From Mytilus galloprovincialis (taxonomy: Eukaryota; Mollusca; Bivalvia; Mytilida; Mytilidae): a DNA stretch of 64,000 nucleotides. Below the pieces are notes generated by a model that was given only the letters and a program-made list of their open reading frames with translations, had not been told where the DNA came from and ran no database searches. Position numbers and translations under genes: made by a program. Location: contig NC_134839.1 of NCBI RefSeq assembly GCF_965363235.1, positions 77,525,410-77,589,409 on the forward strand. Direction: 5' to 3'. Positions 12,901-22,638 of the stretch are shown here, piece by piece (position 1 is the first letter of the stretch; each line of letters begins with the position of its first letter).

Positions 12901-13494
12901 CACAAAATAAAAACCCCCAAAAATATAGACACAAATCATAAGACTTTAAGAGTACTTGCAGTTACTGAAAGCTAGTTCAAGGCCTATAACAACTTATAAA
13001 GAATCATGTTTCTAAGCCTAAACTGTCAATCAGTACACATCTAACCTCCAATTGATTTAGTGTACAGACATCATTGTCAGTCAGAGAAAACATGACCTTG
13101 TGTAATGCCAAACTTTCGGTTAAATCGACAGATTGTAGAACAGTGAGTGTACATGTGTGTATAACAATGATAAGCTTTGAATGGTTTTACACAAGTAATT
13201 TTTGGGGCCCTTTATAGCTTCCGGTTTGGTGTGAGCCAAAGCTCCCTGTTGAAGGCCGTACCTTGACCAATAATGGTTTACTTTTATAAATTGTTATTTG
13301 GATGGAGAGTTGTCTGATTGGCACTCATACCACATCTTCCTATGTCTAATTATAAGAATAAAAACCTAAGTAATATTTTGTCTCCACAGGACAACTGGTA
13401 TTTAGACTTTGGACTGATTTCAGCATTGTTTGTTGGATTTAGGATTGTTTCCTTCATCATTCTTGTTATACGAGCCAAAAGATCTAGTGCTTAA
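801..13494 (+). CDS. White-subfamily ABCG half-transporter, 3' part (last six coding exons; 5' part lies before the window)
   Basis: The exons 801-938, 4379-4456, 6406-6511, 11327-11427, 12455-12555 and 13390-13494 join in frame (phases 1-1-1-2-1-0) to give about 208 residues ending in a TAA stop. The product reads as the transmembrane domain of a White/ABCG half-transporter: [20 protein letters not shown], then [55 protein letters not shown], and a last helix ending in AKRSSA. These match, segment by segment, the second half of insect White and vertebrate ABCG proteins as I know them. The penultimate exon encodes the extracellular loop, with two cysteines and N-glycosylation sequons (NVT, NST). 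All introns have GT-AG ends. The nucleotide-binding domain and first helices are not in the window. Such proteins dimerise and move pigment precursors, purines or lipids across membranes; the substrate here cannot be told. Assignment to the White branch is likely, exact orthology is not shown. Confidence 0.9.
1350..3490 (+). mobile_element. Helitron-like non-autonomous element, family 1, copy A (interrupted)
   Basis: It begins with the imperfect palindrome GCTCACCTGGCCC-AAA-GGGCCAAGTGAGC (1350-1378) and ends with the hairpin GGCTCT-TTAGAGCC (3472-3485) followed by TCTAGTT. The interior has two diverged copies of a unit of roughly 490 bp (marker GATGGCCGC...GGCTAAAAATAGAACATAG near 1460 and 1960). 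A family 2 element is inserted at 2361-3280. A 3' hairpin a few bases before CTAG is the classical Helitron end. Assignment to that superfamily is an inference, as no Rep/helicase gene is present. It lies in a White-like intron. Confidence 0.65.
2361..3280 (+). mobile_element. Helitron-like element, family 2, copy A, nested in family 1
   Basis: The 5' palindrome AACCGGATTTTTGTGAC...TGTCGGTT spans 2361-2390 and is followed by a GGCG-type microsatellite. Then come about five tandem units of about 161 bp, sharing TTTTGACTTTTACCGTTCAG. It ends with the hairpin GCTGTC-GTTGT-GACAGC (3256-3272) and CTCTTGTT. Family 1 sequence resumes on both sides, so this is the younger insertion. Short ORFs inside it arise only from the repeat. 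Confidence 0.65.
3494..4299 (+). mobile_element. Helitron-like element, family 1, copy B (uninterrupted)
   Basis: It starts directly after copy A with GCTCACCTGGCCCAAAGGGCC and ends with the same 3' hairpin (4279-4292) and TCTAGTT. It has one internal unit instead of two and shows the family 1 sequence without the nested element. Confidence 0.65.
4379..4456 (+). CDS. White-like ABCG, exon b
   Basis: The acceptor is TTTCAG and the donor GTATGT. The exon encodes the helix [20 protein letters not shown] followed by NTAASFG, the usual ABCG FLICxxxxxLVAN pattern. Confidence 0.88.
4960..5173. mobile_element. MITE-like palindromic element, copy 1 (TA CTGYGGATTCATT family)
   Basis: The ends are inverted: TACTGCGGATTCATTATTAT at the left and AATAAATGAATCCACAGTA at the right, each with TA at the edge. 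Three further copies occur at 11855-12067, 16648-16844 and 42721-42910. All are about 190-215 bp with a TTTCGTGG-type subterminal motif and no ORF. Confidence 0.65.
5189..6132 (+). mobile_element. Helitron-like element, family 2, copy B
   Basis: It has the same 5' palindrome (5189-5218) as copy A, a GGCG/GGTC microsatellite at 5236-5278, tandem units with a clear 161-bp period (marker at 5361 and 5522), the 3' hairpin GCTGTCGTTGTGACAGC (6108-6124) and CTCTTGTT. It lies in the second White-like intron seen here. Confidence 0.7.
6289..6405 (+). repeat. 38-40 bp tandem repeat running into a splice acceptor
   Basis: Three units start GTGTAYTTGTAGCT at 6289, 6327 and 6367 and end in TATATATAT. 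The last unit supplies the TTTGTAG acceptor of White-like exon c. Confidence 0.6.
6406..6511 (+). CDS. White-like ABCG, exon c
   Basis: The acceptor TTTGTAG lies in a short TA-rich tandem repeat and the donor is GTAAGT. The exon encodes [20 protein letters not shown] and [16 protein letters not shown], the S-S-S...PP...FGGFF signature of ABCG transmembrane helices. It exits in phase 2. Confidence 0.9.
6822..7200 (+). mobile_element. Helitron-like element, family 5, 5' part
   Basis: The 5' palindrome TTATACGACC...GGTCGTATAA spans 6822-6862. After it come diverged internal units seen also in the minus-strand copies at 34651-35606 and 39913-40605 (marker ATACACTT...ACACAAGTTATTG). No 3' hairpin end is visible, so this copy is truncated. 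Confidence 0.5.
8035..9409 (+). mobile_element. Helitron-like element, family 3, nested in family 4
   Basis: The 5' palindrome TCGAGCCTGCAAC-TTTT-GTTGCAGAAAGCTCGA spans 8035-8067, followed by a (GGC)n run. Tandem units of 147 bp follow and the element ends CACTCTTGTT at 9409. The 3' hairpin is degenerate. A diverged relative lies at 10815-11170 and a 3' fragment near 46086-46280. Confidence 0.6.
8585..9025 (+). repeat. 147-bp tandem repeat, three near-identical units
   Basis: The marker CTGTTTTTCTCATACTATAT starts at 8585, 8732 and 8879, exactly 147 bp apart, and the units differ at very few sites. Because 147 is divisible by three, one frame stays open across them. More diverged units flank the core at about 8200-8580 and 9025-9300. 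Confidence 0.85.
9496..9640 (+). repeat. Duplicated T-run/G-run block
   Basis: T20-G19 at 9496-9534 recurs as T15-G17 at 9607-9638. Each is followed by a similar segment (CATAGTGTATTGCACAAAAG), so a unit of about 105 bp was duplicated in tandem. Confidence 0.8.
10815..11170 (+). mobile_element. Diverged relative of the family 3 Helitron-like element
   Basis: The start TCAAGCCTTAAACTTTTGTAG parallels the family 3 palindrome. The 3' end has the hairpin GGGTTCT-TC-AGAACCC (11148-11163) after AGGTGAGACACT. A related fragment near 46.2 kb ends with the same hairpin. Confidence 0.5.
11327..11427 (+). CDS. White-like ABCG, exon d
   Basis: The acceptor is TTTTCAG and the donor GTATAAT. The exon encodes [19 protein letters not shown] and [13 protein letters not shown], the W-L-x-Y-L-S-W-F-x-Y-x-N-E motif before the large extracellular loop. 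Confidence 0.9.
11855..12067. mobile_element. MITE-like palindromic element, copy 2
   Basis: The left end is TACAGTGGATTCATTATTAT and the right end is GATACCCACGAAAATAATTG then AGACCACAGTA. It lies in an intron of the White-like gene and belongs to the family of 4960-5173. Confidence 0.6.
12455..12555 (+). CDS. White-like ABCG, exon e (extracellular loop)
   Basis: The acceptor is TTGCAG and the donor GTTTGT. The exon encodes the [20 protein letters not shown] loop, with two Cys and two N-glycosylation sequons, ending LESLSFDE. It exits in phase 0. Confidence 0.85.
13205..13345 (+). repeat. Dispersed repeat (GTTGAAGGCC...CATACCACATCTTC family)
   Basis: About 140 bases ending GGCACTCATACCACATCTTCC, with TGTTGAAGGCCGTAC inside. 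Related copies lie at 16281-16420 and 50050-50200 on the plus strand, with shorter traces near 26150, 34190 and 34510. The class is unknown. Confidence 0.55.
13390..13494 (+). CDS. White-like ABCG, terminal exon
   Basis: The acceptor is TCCACAG. The exon encodes [20 protein letters not shown], the final membrane helix and a short basic tail (AKRSSA), then TAA at 13492-13494. Confidence 0.9.
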   Translation, partial: DNWYLDFGLISALFVGFRIVSFIILVIRAKRSSA

Positions 13495-14246
13495 GTATTA
13501 AAACAATTCCTGTTTGAGATGGTTGTGTGCCTGAGTGTTAGAAATAACATATGCGATTGGAGAAAATTTCCTGAAATTCCTGAATTTATATACTTAGATA
13601 GTACATTTTCCATGAGGAGCAAATTCACAGATTTTGTAATTCATTAGTACCATCAATACTAATACTCAACAAGAGGCATGTACTTCATTGACTTGATTAA
13701 TGTCCGAGACTAGAGATTGAAAAATCTTGTTTTGTATTGTTTGTTCTGTAACTGTAATGATTGTTTGCACAATCTCTTAAAGAAATTAAATGTACTATAA
13801 AGCTATGATGTAAAGAATTTAACCGATTTACAGATTAATGTGTTACTATGATAAAACTTTTTGTAAGTGATATAAATACTCATATTAAATTTGATTTCTA
13901 CAATTTACCTCCAAATGAATAGGTCAGTTTTAATGAGATGAAACCATTAGATGGTTTCCTGTTTATTATTTTACATCATATTTTAACATTTTATTGTGTT
14001 GATATGAAGTTATAGATATTTTAGAAATCAAATCTATTTTATTTGTCGACTGTCAGCTTTTGTATGTGATATTTATATGGCTCTGACACATATTTAATTT
14101 TATGAAAATCAATAGTTTATAATCTTGTAATTTTCTGTACTATTTTATTAATTGAAGAAAATTGTGCAATATTTTTGTCCATATTATATTAATGGATTTT
14201 ATTTTTTCTTTGTAATACTCAAGTAAAAGTGAATATTTTAAATATA

Positions 14247-14252
14247 AATAAA
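14247..14252 (+). terminator. Candidate poly(A) signal of the White-like gene
   Basis: AATAAA is followed by a GT-rich stretch (TTTGGGGATGTG), about 750 bases after the stop codon. ATTAAA variants at 13785 and near 13885 are alternatives. The 3' UTR is AT-rich and has no other recognisable feature. Confidence 0.4.
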
Positions 14253-14270
14253 ATTTGGGGATGTGATTAT

Positions 14271-15757
14271 TTTAGAAGTTTCATAATTTTAATTCAAATA
14301 CTGAAATTATTTTCAGTCTTGTCTATGCTATACCAGCATGTTAATTTATGGTTGTCTTTTATTTTGCAGCAGCTTTTATACAATAATGTAAGAAATCATT
14401 TTTTGAAAGTTTAGTATTTATTCAAAGTTACAAGCAGAGGTCAGGTTGTTATATGCATTGTTGAATTATCTCCCTTTATACAAGGAGAATATCAGCTGAA
14501 TGTTAGTTATAATTAGACAAATTACTGTGTAAAGTACAAAGTCAGCCAGATAACTCAGACTAAATGAAACACAGATTAATACTTTATTATACCATGTAAA
14601 AAATCATTTTAACACTTTACTGTTAGAATATAAAATAAGTTTAATACACAAATATAACATGTAAATCAGTTATATTTGTAAGTTAGTATTCCTCATGCAT
14701 CTTTATAATGATAATATAAATTTTCTGTGTATTAAAGTACACAACTTTCTGTAAAATTGTAAAATTAATTGGATTTAGGGGTTTATATCATCATAACTCA
14801 ACCTGATTGTATTCAAATATGTCTCATCCATCTCTTTAAAGTATAATCATGATAAATATGTTAATCTTATGAAATGTTATGGAAGGAAGTAGGGGAAAAA
14901 AAGACGAGGCCTATCATGTAATTAATGACTTCTTGATGTCTGGCATCAAACTTCTGTTTATTTATGTAAAACAATACATTTTATCATCTGATGTACTCTT
15001 AATTACTCTTCAAAGTAATGTCAGCATTTAAATTCTTCATTGATTTTTAATTTACATTTATATGTATCATTTTGTAAATATTGACCAATGACTTTTAGTA
15101 TGATATTGTTGATGTCAACTTTGACCCAAGAAAATTGTTTTATGGATCATTATTTTTATAAGAATGTATATTTATCTGTGATATTATTAAGTCTTATTCC
15201 AGTTTAACATACTCATTTTGGTTTTTGATATTGTAGAAATATTTTATGATTAAAAATTATAATTTTATTGTTTTTCTTTGATATAAGAACAATGTTATGA
15301 ATGTTGAGCTGTTCAAATATTTAATTTTACACCACCTTGCAAAAGGACAAGTGAGAAGCATTATTTAGCTTTCTTTCTTTGCAAGTCTTTCTATCCATCT
15401 ATTTAAAAGCTGACCTTCAGAAAGTACTGAGCAAATGGAACAAAACTCAGTCACCTTGATCTTGGTTTGTGAAAATAAATGCAAACATATGCATAGAAAC
15501 GCAAGCAAATAAACAAGCCTATTGAAATGAAGGTACAAATGTAGTAACTCTCATAAGAAAGTGAATTGAACTATGTGATCTTGAGACACTTAACCCATCC
15601 TTCCTTTAGTGAGGCCAAAGAATAAATCCTTAGCTTGCTCAAATCAAAATTGGTGATTACTTTTTCTCCACCAGGCATACCACAATATGATTACATATTC
15701 TAACTGCTGAGGAATCAAATATATGTGTATGAGTTAGGGGAAAGGTCACTTCACTGC
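14271..15757. other. AT-rich intergenic spacer
   Basis: Apart from short AT-rich runs I see no gene, exon or clear repeat structure here. Confidence 0.5.
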
Positions 15758-15763
15758 TTAACT

Positions 15764-16069
15764 GAGGGTAGTAAAACCCTTTCCCGTCAGGAGACAAACA
15801 GTAATGTTGGGCTACCGTTAAATCAAATTGATTTAAATTTTATAGTGATTTGTCAAAATATCCTTGTTATGATTCATCAGAGGTCTCAAATAATTATCGT
15901 TACCGTTATGTTGTCGGAAAAAATTTAACATGATTCGTCAAAGTCATTCAATTTTTTATCCTCTAAAAGAAGTGCATATTTTATCGTCATGCACCAAAAA
16001 TTACTGTTAATGTCATTTGGCGATAATTTTTACCATTATTTGTCATGAATGTACCCCATTACTACCCTC
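15764..16069. mobile_element. TIR element with 6-bp target duplication TTAACT
   Basis: The inverted ends GAGGGTAGTAAAACCC and CCCCATTACTACCCTC are flanked on both sides by TTAACT (15758-15763 and 16070-16075). It is 306 bp with no transposase. A related end (CATTACTACCCTCTTA) lies near 46830-46844 with similar internal sequence from about 46600. Confidence 0.7.
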
Positions 16070-16280
16070 TTAACTGTGAGTTATCATTGTCATGGTGTAT
16101 CTAGAATAAAGCAGTATATTTAACCCCGCCACATTATTTATGTATGTGCCTGTCCCAAGTCAGGAGCCTGTAATTCAGTGGTTGTCGTTTGTTTATGTGT
16201 TACATATTTGTTTTTCGTTCATTTTTTATATAAATAAGGCTGTTAGTTTTCTCGTTTTAATTGTTTTACATTGTCTTATC

Positions 16281-16420
16281 CGGGCCTTTTATAGCTGACT
16301 ATGCGGTATGGGCTTTGCTCATTGTTGAAGGCCATACAGTGACCTATAGTTGTTAATGTCTGTGTAATTTTGGTCTCTTGTGGACAGTTGTATTATTGGC
16401 AATCATACCACATCTTCTTT
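16281..16420 (+). repeat. Dispersed repeat (GTTGAAGGCC...CATACCACATCTTC family), copy 2
   Basis: It contains TTATAGCTGACTATGCGGTA, TTGTTGAAGGCCATACAGTG and GGCAATCATACCACATCTTC, in the same order as at 13205-13345 and 50050-50200. Confidence 0.55.
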
Positions 16421-16647
16421 TTTATATACTCATATCTCATTTACATGTTATTATACTAAATACACTTGAACATTTGCCTCTTGAAGTAAAGCCGCCATTG
16501 ATCGATCAGTCATCCCAATAACATACAGATATAATAAATACCTTACAAAATTGTTGTTTGATGTTAATAAACGAAAAAATGAGCAACATCCAAAAAAAAT
16601 ACAAACTTTGAAATGCATGAGTAGAGTAACATACTTCTATCAAGCCC

Positions 16648-16844
16648 ACTGTGGATTCATTAATTTTCATGGGTACGATTTTTCGTGGATTGAAGAAACT
16701 TTGTATTTTCATGGATATATAATTTCGTGGTTTGCATACATGCAAACAAAATTTGTACTTTTTTATCATTTACATTCATGTTTCATCTGTAACCAGGAAA
16801 TCAACGAAAATTGGCATCCCACGAATTATAATGAATCATCTGTA
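16648..16844. mobile_element. MITE-like palindromic element, copy 3
   Basis: CTGTGGATTCATTAATTTTC at the left is matched by TAATGAATCATCTGTA at the right. It is more diverged than copies 1 and 2. Confidence 0.5.
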
Positions 16845-17330
16845 TTCACAACAAAAGTAATAAGTCACAAGGAGGATGAAAGAAAGGCAGCAACATATGT
16901 TACAGAAAGCAATGACCTGGAAAAAGTTTAACGTGTTGTTTATTGTTGTACATGTACAAACTTTTATCAGTCACCAATACGGTATGCTGAGCAGTCCTCA
17001 CATTAAAAGCAATTATTTAATTTGATGTTTGCAGACATTTCAAAGTGATATGGTTAAAAGAACGATTAGAAATGGTATTAAGATTGTCTGTAAACATAAT
17101 AATAATCAGTTTTATTTTTTCTCTGCATAATTCAGGTACTTTATTTGCTTCGATGTAGAGATTATATCTTTATTTAGAATAAAACTATATTGATTGTTAG
17201 GGAAGCACCCTGACTATCAAGGGTTAACTCTATTTCAAAGCAGGTTAATTTGACTATAATAGAACAGAATCATAAAACTATGGATTGAATATAAACGTTC
17301 CTGTACTATATCACTGTTATATTAGTTTGT

Positions 17331-17336
17331 TTTATT
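17331..17336 (-). terminator. Poly(A) signal of LRR gene 1
   Basis: AATAAA on the minus strand, 96 bases beyond the stop. The paralogue has the same motif in the same context (26716-26721), which supports use. Confidence 0.55.
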
Positions 17337-17431
17337 CTACGTTGATTCCCTCTCCATTATATTTCTTCCAACTTTTTGACAGTTGTCGGAGTATGATATT
17401 GCACACTATAAGGCAAATATTAATTGTCGAA

Positions 17432-18469
17432 TTATCCGTTTAGTTTTAAAGCCACTAAAAGAACCATCACAGCACACACTGTAGAAATGTGGTGTATTTG
17501 TGAGGCAGCGTTATGACTTTGGTTGGGGTATTCTACTGTTTCTCCCGGCATGATAGGTTCATCTAACAAGGACATCTGACAACTTGGTATCCGTTTTTCA
17601 TATGTTCCGTCACCACATGTAGGAACTTCGTCTGTCTTACAGAAAAGGTTTTTGTCAATAGATAAAACTTCTTTACTGGCTAACTGTGAAGGTGAGTTCA
17701 ATGAGCAAGTGTTATTCACTAGTTCAAAATCTTTTGCACTTCGTCCAGCTTCAAAAATCCATGTTGTATTACAGGAACAGTCAATTGCATTTTGATGTAA
17801 CTTAATTTTCTTTACAGATTGATTTTGAAGTATGTCTTTAAGTCCGCACATTGATGACGGAAATGTACATCTGATAATGTCAAACTGGTCGATAGCATCA
17901 AACTTTTGGAAGAGTTTTGGTTTCATATTTAATACTTGCACTGATCTGAGCTGCACCAGTCTCATATTTGACCAGTCATGGAATACAAAGTTCTCCATAT
18001 TAGCAGCAATGAAATCTTCCATCACAAACTTGTCCACGTGTTTGATATCATTGAAAGCGTATTCATGCAATTTTTGGACAGTCACTTTTCTCATGACTAT
18101 TTCCTTTACATGTGAAAGGTGGGAAAATCCATTTGTGACAATTTGACCAATTCTCACATTTGAAAGTTCTAGTTTTGTCAGATTACTCAAGTCTGATACT
18201 GAACATGTGTGAATAAATGTAAAATTGGAATTAATAAAACTTATCGTTTTCAAATTTTTGAACGTTTGTAAAGTATTTTTCCCGAAGTTGTTGAACGATG
18301 AAACATCAAAAACAATATCTTTCATATCGTCTGGCAAACCTATGGGAAATCTATCTAATCCTTTACAAATCACTTTTTTGTCTTGGGTGCATGTGCACAT
18401 AAATGGACACTCATCTGGATTTTGACTTCCAACTGTTGCTATGGTGATGAGGAAAAGGAGGAGTTTCAT
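17432..18469 (-). CDS. Secreted or GPI-anchored leucine-rich-repeat protein, paralogue 1
   Basis: A 345-residue product. Residues 1-16 are a signal peptide (MKLLLFLITIATVGSQ). An LRRNT cap with the pattern C-x3-C-x-C-x6-C follows (from CPFMCTC), then degenerate leucine-rich repeats. An LRRCT cap starts at about residue 230 (NAIDCSCNTTW) and closes at NLFC. The tail holds a Cys-containing segment and a hydrophobic end (STVCAVMVLLVALKLNG), like a GPI-attachment signal. Several N-glycosylation sequons are visible. An in-frame ATG lies five codons upstream, but TGCTTTTTCAG immediately before the chosen ATG is a splice acceptor, and the paralogue has the same arrangement; the five codons are therefore intron. 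The 5' UTR intron is 18471-19256. LRRNT-LRR-LRRCT proteins usually bind ligands at the cell surface; the partner is unknown. Confidence 0.85.
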   Translation of the reverse strand: MKLLLFLITIATVGSQNPDECPFMCTCTQDKKVICKGLDRFPIGLPDDMKDIVFDVSSFNNFGKNTLQTFKNLKTISFINSNFTFIHTCSVSDLSNLTKLELSNVRIGQIVTNGFSHLSHVKEIVMRKVTVQKLHEYAFNDIKHVDKFVMEDFIAANMENFVFHDWSNMRLVQLRSVQVLNMKPKLFQKFDAIDQFDIIRCTFPSSMCGLKDILQNQSVKKIKLHQNAIDCSCNTTWIFEAGRSAKDFELVNNTCSLNSPSQLASKEVLSIDKNLFCKTDEVPTCGDGTYEKRIPSCQMSLLDEPIMPGETVEYPNQSHNAASQIHHISTVCAVMVLLVALKLNG

Positions 18470-18470
18470 T

Positions 18471-18543
18471 CTGAAAAAGCACATGAAATAAAGAGTCTTT
18501 TGTATGTATTTAAAGACCTCTTATCTTAGCATGTTAAAAATAT

Positions 18544-18585
<42 letters not shown>

Positions 18586-19256
18586 GTTTAGATAATGTAG
18601 CCCTCCCATTGAATATCTAAATATTGCGATCTTCTCTTTTTCTTCTCTAATGAGAATAGTATAAGCATATTCAAAAACCGTAGGAATATTTTGTATCATA
18701 TATATGATGCTACATACTTTAAGTAAAGTTGATTTCATTTTGTCAAGCTTTCATTAATGAAATGCGGCTCCGGGCGACACGAAAAGTGAACTGTACTTCA
18801 ATCAGTTACAATTTACTCCTTCAAAATGACATTAAGTACCGATGCATAATTGAACACGAAATAATTTAGTTAGAAAGTCATATCTCCACGAGTTGTCTAC
18901 AATTTCTAACTTTTGTGCATTATTTGTTCTGTATTTTTGTCACTGAAAGGAATTGTAGTACTTTTATATAAATCCAGTCAAGTCCATTATTCAATATACA
19001 AAACTGTATAATAGGTGCTAGAATGTGTGTATGATTGTAAATAGCAGAGGTTTATATTTTTCAATATTGATCTTAAAAGTTATTATATATTATCAAGCAA
19101 ATATAGCTACCGTATCTTTTTGACATATACAATTCACATGGATATTTTTTAAACACAGAATTTATTTTCTGTAGTTAGATTGCTTGCTACATTGTACAAA
19201 ATGCGGTTTTTTTGTTCCACTCTTTTTAACGGATTAAATATTTAAAAAAAACTTAC
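18471..19256 (-). other. 5' UTR intron of LRR gene 1
   Basis: The donor ACAG|GTAAGT is on the minus strand at 19257/19256, and the acceptor TTTTTCAG ends at 18471, one base before the ATG. The intron carries a (CT)n tract at 18547-18583. Confidence 0.7.
18547..18583 (+). repeat. (CT)n microsatellite
   Basis: A pure CT dinucleotide run of 37 bases in the 5' UTR intron of LRR gene 1. It is absent from the same intron of the paralogue. Confidence 0.95.
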
Positions 19257-19365
19257 CTGTTATTTTTGGCTTCTTCAGAAGAAGTCAGGAAATGAGATGC
19301 ATTTGAAAAAAAGATCGCATTATATTAAAATTAGATTGTGAATTACAACAATTATCCAACAAGCA

Positions 19366-19399
19366 ATTTCCTGTGACACACAAAGTAATGACAGGAAAT
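19366..19399. promoter_or_regulatory. Conserved inverted ETS-like pair upstream of LRR gene 1
   Basis: ATTTCCTGT (19366-19374) and ACAGGAAAT (19391-19399) form an inverted pair with a 16-base spacer. The same pair with the same spacing lies upstream of the paralogue (29192-29225), inside a conserved stretch of about 150 bases. ACAGGAA resembles an ETS-factor core. The regulatory role is inferred from conservation only. Confidence 0.4.
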
Positions 19400-19559
19400 A
19401 CTAAGTACAGGGTGATAGGTCGACGGTCGCAAAAAAATAAGAATTATTATCAAATATTTCACATTGTTCGGAATAGTGTATTAAAACAAATTTAGAATTA
19501 TATGAATTTTTAAGTAGGTTAATTTCAATGCTTAAAGTTAACATATTTTTTGTTATATT

Positions 19560-22280
19560 GAATTAGAAAACATTAGTCGTAGTTATTACTGCCAGTCAGG
19601 GAAAGGGGAATGTATAATACAGTTGACTGGAAAGAAAACATTTTTCCAGTTTCGATATTTGCTTTGAATTCGTAAGGTGATTTTCAAGACTGTTCACAAA
19701 GAATATAAGCAGACATGCAGAAGCGATTTGAACATGCCAATACAATTAATGAATTTTAATAGGATCGAGAAAATGTATAAAAAAGAAAAGCACATTAGAG
19801 GGGGGTTGGGGGAATCCTCGTTTAAGGGTTATCACTGCTACAATAAATGCCAGTCTTGTCTTTTTTGTAGATTATTCCTTGCTTTTTTATTTAAAGTTTC
19901 TATCTATCTCTTATGATTTTTATGATATCAGTTAAACGCAAAAAAAGGTAAAAATCGTCATTTGAGGGCAACAATTTCAATGAGGACATTTTCCTCCATA
20001 CTGTCTTGCTTGTTGATCTTGTCTTGCTGATGATTTGCATGTTTAAGTTCCTATCTATTTAGTTAATTTTTTAAGATGAAATGCCTACACGCAAAATAAA
20101 GTGATAAAAATCGTCTTCAAAGGGCAATATCGCAAATAAGAAGTCGCCTGATAGTTCTAACCTATATAGACAATTGGTAGTTGTCTACATTTTGAACATG
20201 TGTGCTTCTGTCAAGAAAGATTTCGAAATGAATACCATGATCTTTAAAAGCTGGAAATAGCCAACATAGAAATTAATATTCTGCAACACGAAATGCAGGA
20301 AATAACTTTGTACCTTGTAAAATTTAAAACAATTCGCAAGACCGGGGAAAAAATTAAAACAAATAAGCACAAAGAAGATATTTAGTCCACATTGATCAAC
20401 TTCCCCGACACGAATATAAATTATCCGCCCTTTTACTGACACCCTAGGTGGATGAATTGTAAATTAGCCTATTTGTTGTGGAATTATGGTACATAAGAAT
20501 GCATGCCCTTACATGTAAGGTACATACCTATTTACTGTTCAGTTTTGGAGTTTGCGTTCGTTAAATAAATTTCATTACTTTTCACTGAGAATATGAACAT
20601 TTTCCCTAAGTTTGCGGTTTGAGGCAATCTTTACACAACTGGGTCGATGCCACTGCTGGTGGACGTTTCGTCCCCGAGGGTATCACCTGCCGAGTAGTCA
20701 GCACTTTGATGTTGACATGAATATCAATTATATGTATTTTTTTTTGTTTGCAAAAGTATGAATTATTTTAAAAACTAAGGATTGTCTCATTCCAGACATA
20801 GATAATCTGAACCATATTTGGCACAACTTTTGGGAATTTTGGGTCCTCAATGCTCTTCAACTTTATACTTTTTTACTTTTTAACTATTTTGATCTGAGAC
20901 TTACGAGTATTATGAAGACGCGCGTCCGACGTATCAAATTGTAAGCCTGGTACCTTTGATAACTATTTAAAAACGTTTATAATTTTATGAACTGTTTAGA
21001 AATATGCAATACTGTTGTAAGTACCGTAAAGTATATTATACTGGAATTTAAGTCAAGGGAAAGATGCAATGACCCTTTTTTAAATGGCCCTGGTGTGTGA
21101 TAAATTTAAGGGATATTAGTCATAATCCTTTCGTTCATATGCAAATGCATTACTGCAGAAATTTTGTCCAAATTGTTGCCCTTTCCATAAATCTTACGCT
21201 GTCCATGTTGAAACCATATGAATCTTTATCGATAACTTAAAATTAAGACAATCACAACAGGCGAGATTAAGACAAGGTTTAGCTGACATTTGAAAGCTAT
21301 TTTGCCCACTTTCTTAGTCAAGATTTTAAAAAGAAACTTTATAGTTCATGTTTTTTTAAGAATTGAATGCTTCTTTACAATTTTTTTTTCAAAGCGTTTA
21401 CTGTGTACACATTTTGCATGAATCATACAAAAACATGTGCACATTTTCAACGCTTTATAACTCTGTAAAGGTACGTAAGCATTTATTCTATTATAACACT
21501 TTTTGCTTTTCGTCTGTTTTCCAAACATTTATGCAATGTTATCATGATATGCACTTGCAGCGACCATTGATGTTGAATTTCATTGGGATATGAATTATGA
21601 CTTAGGAATGGATTCTGTGAAAAGCTCATTCAAGATTATGCTTAAATGTATGTCAATATGCGGAATCAAAATAAAGTTTTCTTACTTATATTTGTCCAGC
21701 AATAGAAATTACGGAATCTAATTAAAGTCGAATTTAACCAATGATTAGGACTTTATATCAAAAGTGGTATCTTACACTTATCATTTTGTACAAACTCTTT
21801 GTATGCATCCTTAATTGGTAATCTGACAGTTAAAAAAAGAAATGAATCAAATATATAGTGTAAGTGTTCAAGTACTATTATGCAAGCACTTGTAGAAGAA
21901 CAATATTAAAGGAAATGATGTTGATTTATATTCAAGCACATCTTGGGTAATCTGCTCCTATAGTTCGTTTTTGTGTGTGTTACATTTATCGTAACGGTTG
22001 TGTTTCTGTTGTGTCGTTCTTCTCTTATATTTGATGCGTTTCCCTCAGTTTTTAGTTTCGAAAAGCGGTATGCGACTGTTGCCTTCATCCTCCATCACTT
22101 CTGTATTCAATCAATTGTGCATGAGTAAAATAAACACACAGAAGTCGGTTAGTGGTGTTAACGGTCAGGAGATGGGCAACGGAGGACACATATTCGCTAC
22201 AATCTCCACCAAATCACACAGATAAATGCATACAATTAAATATACATGTAATTCTGACTTCTAAAGGAAAAACGTTCGTG
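19560..22280. other. Spacer belonging to the LRR segmental duplication, unit 1
   Basis: Scattered blocks match unit 2: 19690-19750 with 29585-29640, 21808-21950 with 30870-31010, and 22262-22330 with 31280-31340. No gene is recognisable. A repeat of a mussel-like type lies at 20628-20968, and 21973-22085 resembles part of 31665-31985. Confidence 0.55.
20628..20968 (+). repeat. Dispersed repeat (GGTGGACGTTTCGTCCCCGA ... GTATCAAATTGTAAGCCTGG)
   Basis: It is GC-richer than its surroundings, with GATGCCACTGCTGGTGGACG near the start and GCGCGTCCGACGTATCAAAT near the end. I recognise this wording as typical of a repeat abundant in mussel genomes. Only one copy is in the window, so the call rests on recall. 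Confidence 0.4.
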
Positions 22281-22510
22281 CTAAATATGGGTATGACATA
22301 TTAATGTACACATTTGTATAGCATAGATAAGGAAAAACACTCCAAGCACAAATAAATGTATACACACTGCCTGAGCATAATCGTCATCATAAAAATTCCC
22401 CAAAATCCAACCCATTAATATAATTATCATACTAAACCGTGTTACAGCTAGAGCATTTAATTGATATAAGAAGATGTAGTATGAGTGCCAATGATTGATA
22501 TAGTGCTTGA

Positions 22511-22638
22511 TAGTACCTGCTATACAAGTCATTGATTTATATAGAACTTGCTATACAAATCATTGATTTATATAGAACTTGCTATACAAGTCATTGATTT
22601 ATATAGTACTTGCTATACAAGTTATGGATTTATATATG
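22511..22638 (+). repeat. 31-bp tandem repeat, about four units
   Basis: The unit ACTTGCTATACAAGTCATTG continues into ATTTATATAGA and repeats with few changes. It has no spacers and no dyad structure, so it is a minisatellite. Confidence 0.85.

Noticed and set aside
18470..18484. Upstream in-frame ATG of LRR gene 1 (MCFFR extension)
   Set aside because: It lies within the 5' UTR intron before a good acceptor, and the paralogue lacks it.
22511..22638. Regular 31-bp repeats resembling a CRISPR array
   Set aside because: The units are directly abutting without spacers and the genome is animal; this is a minisatellite.
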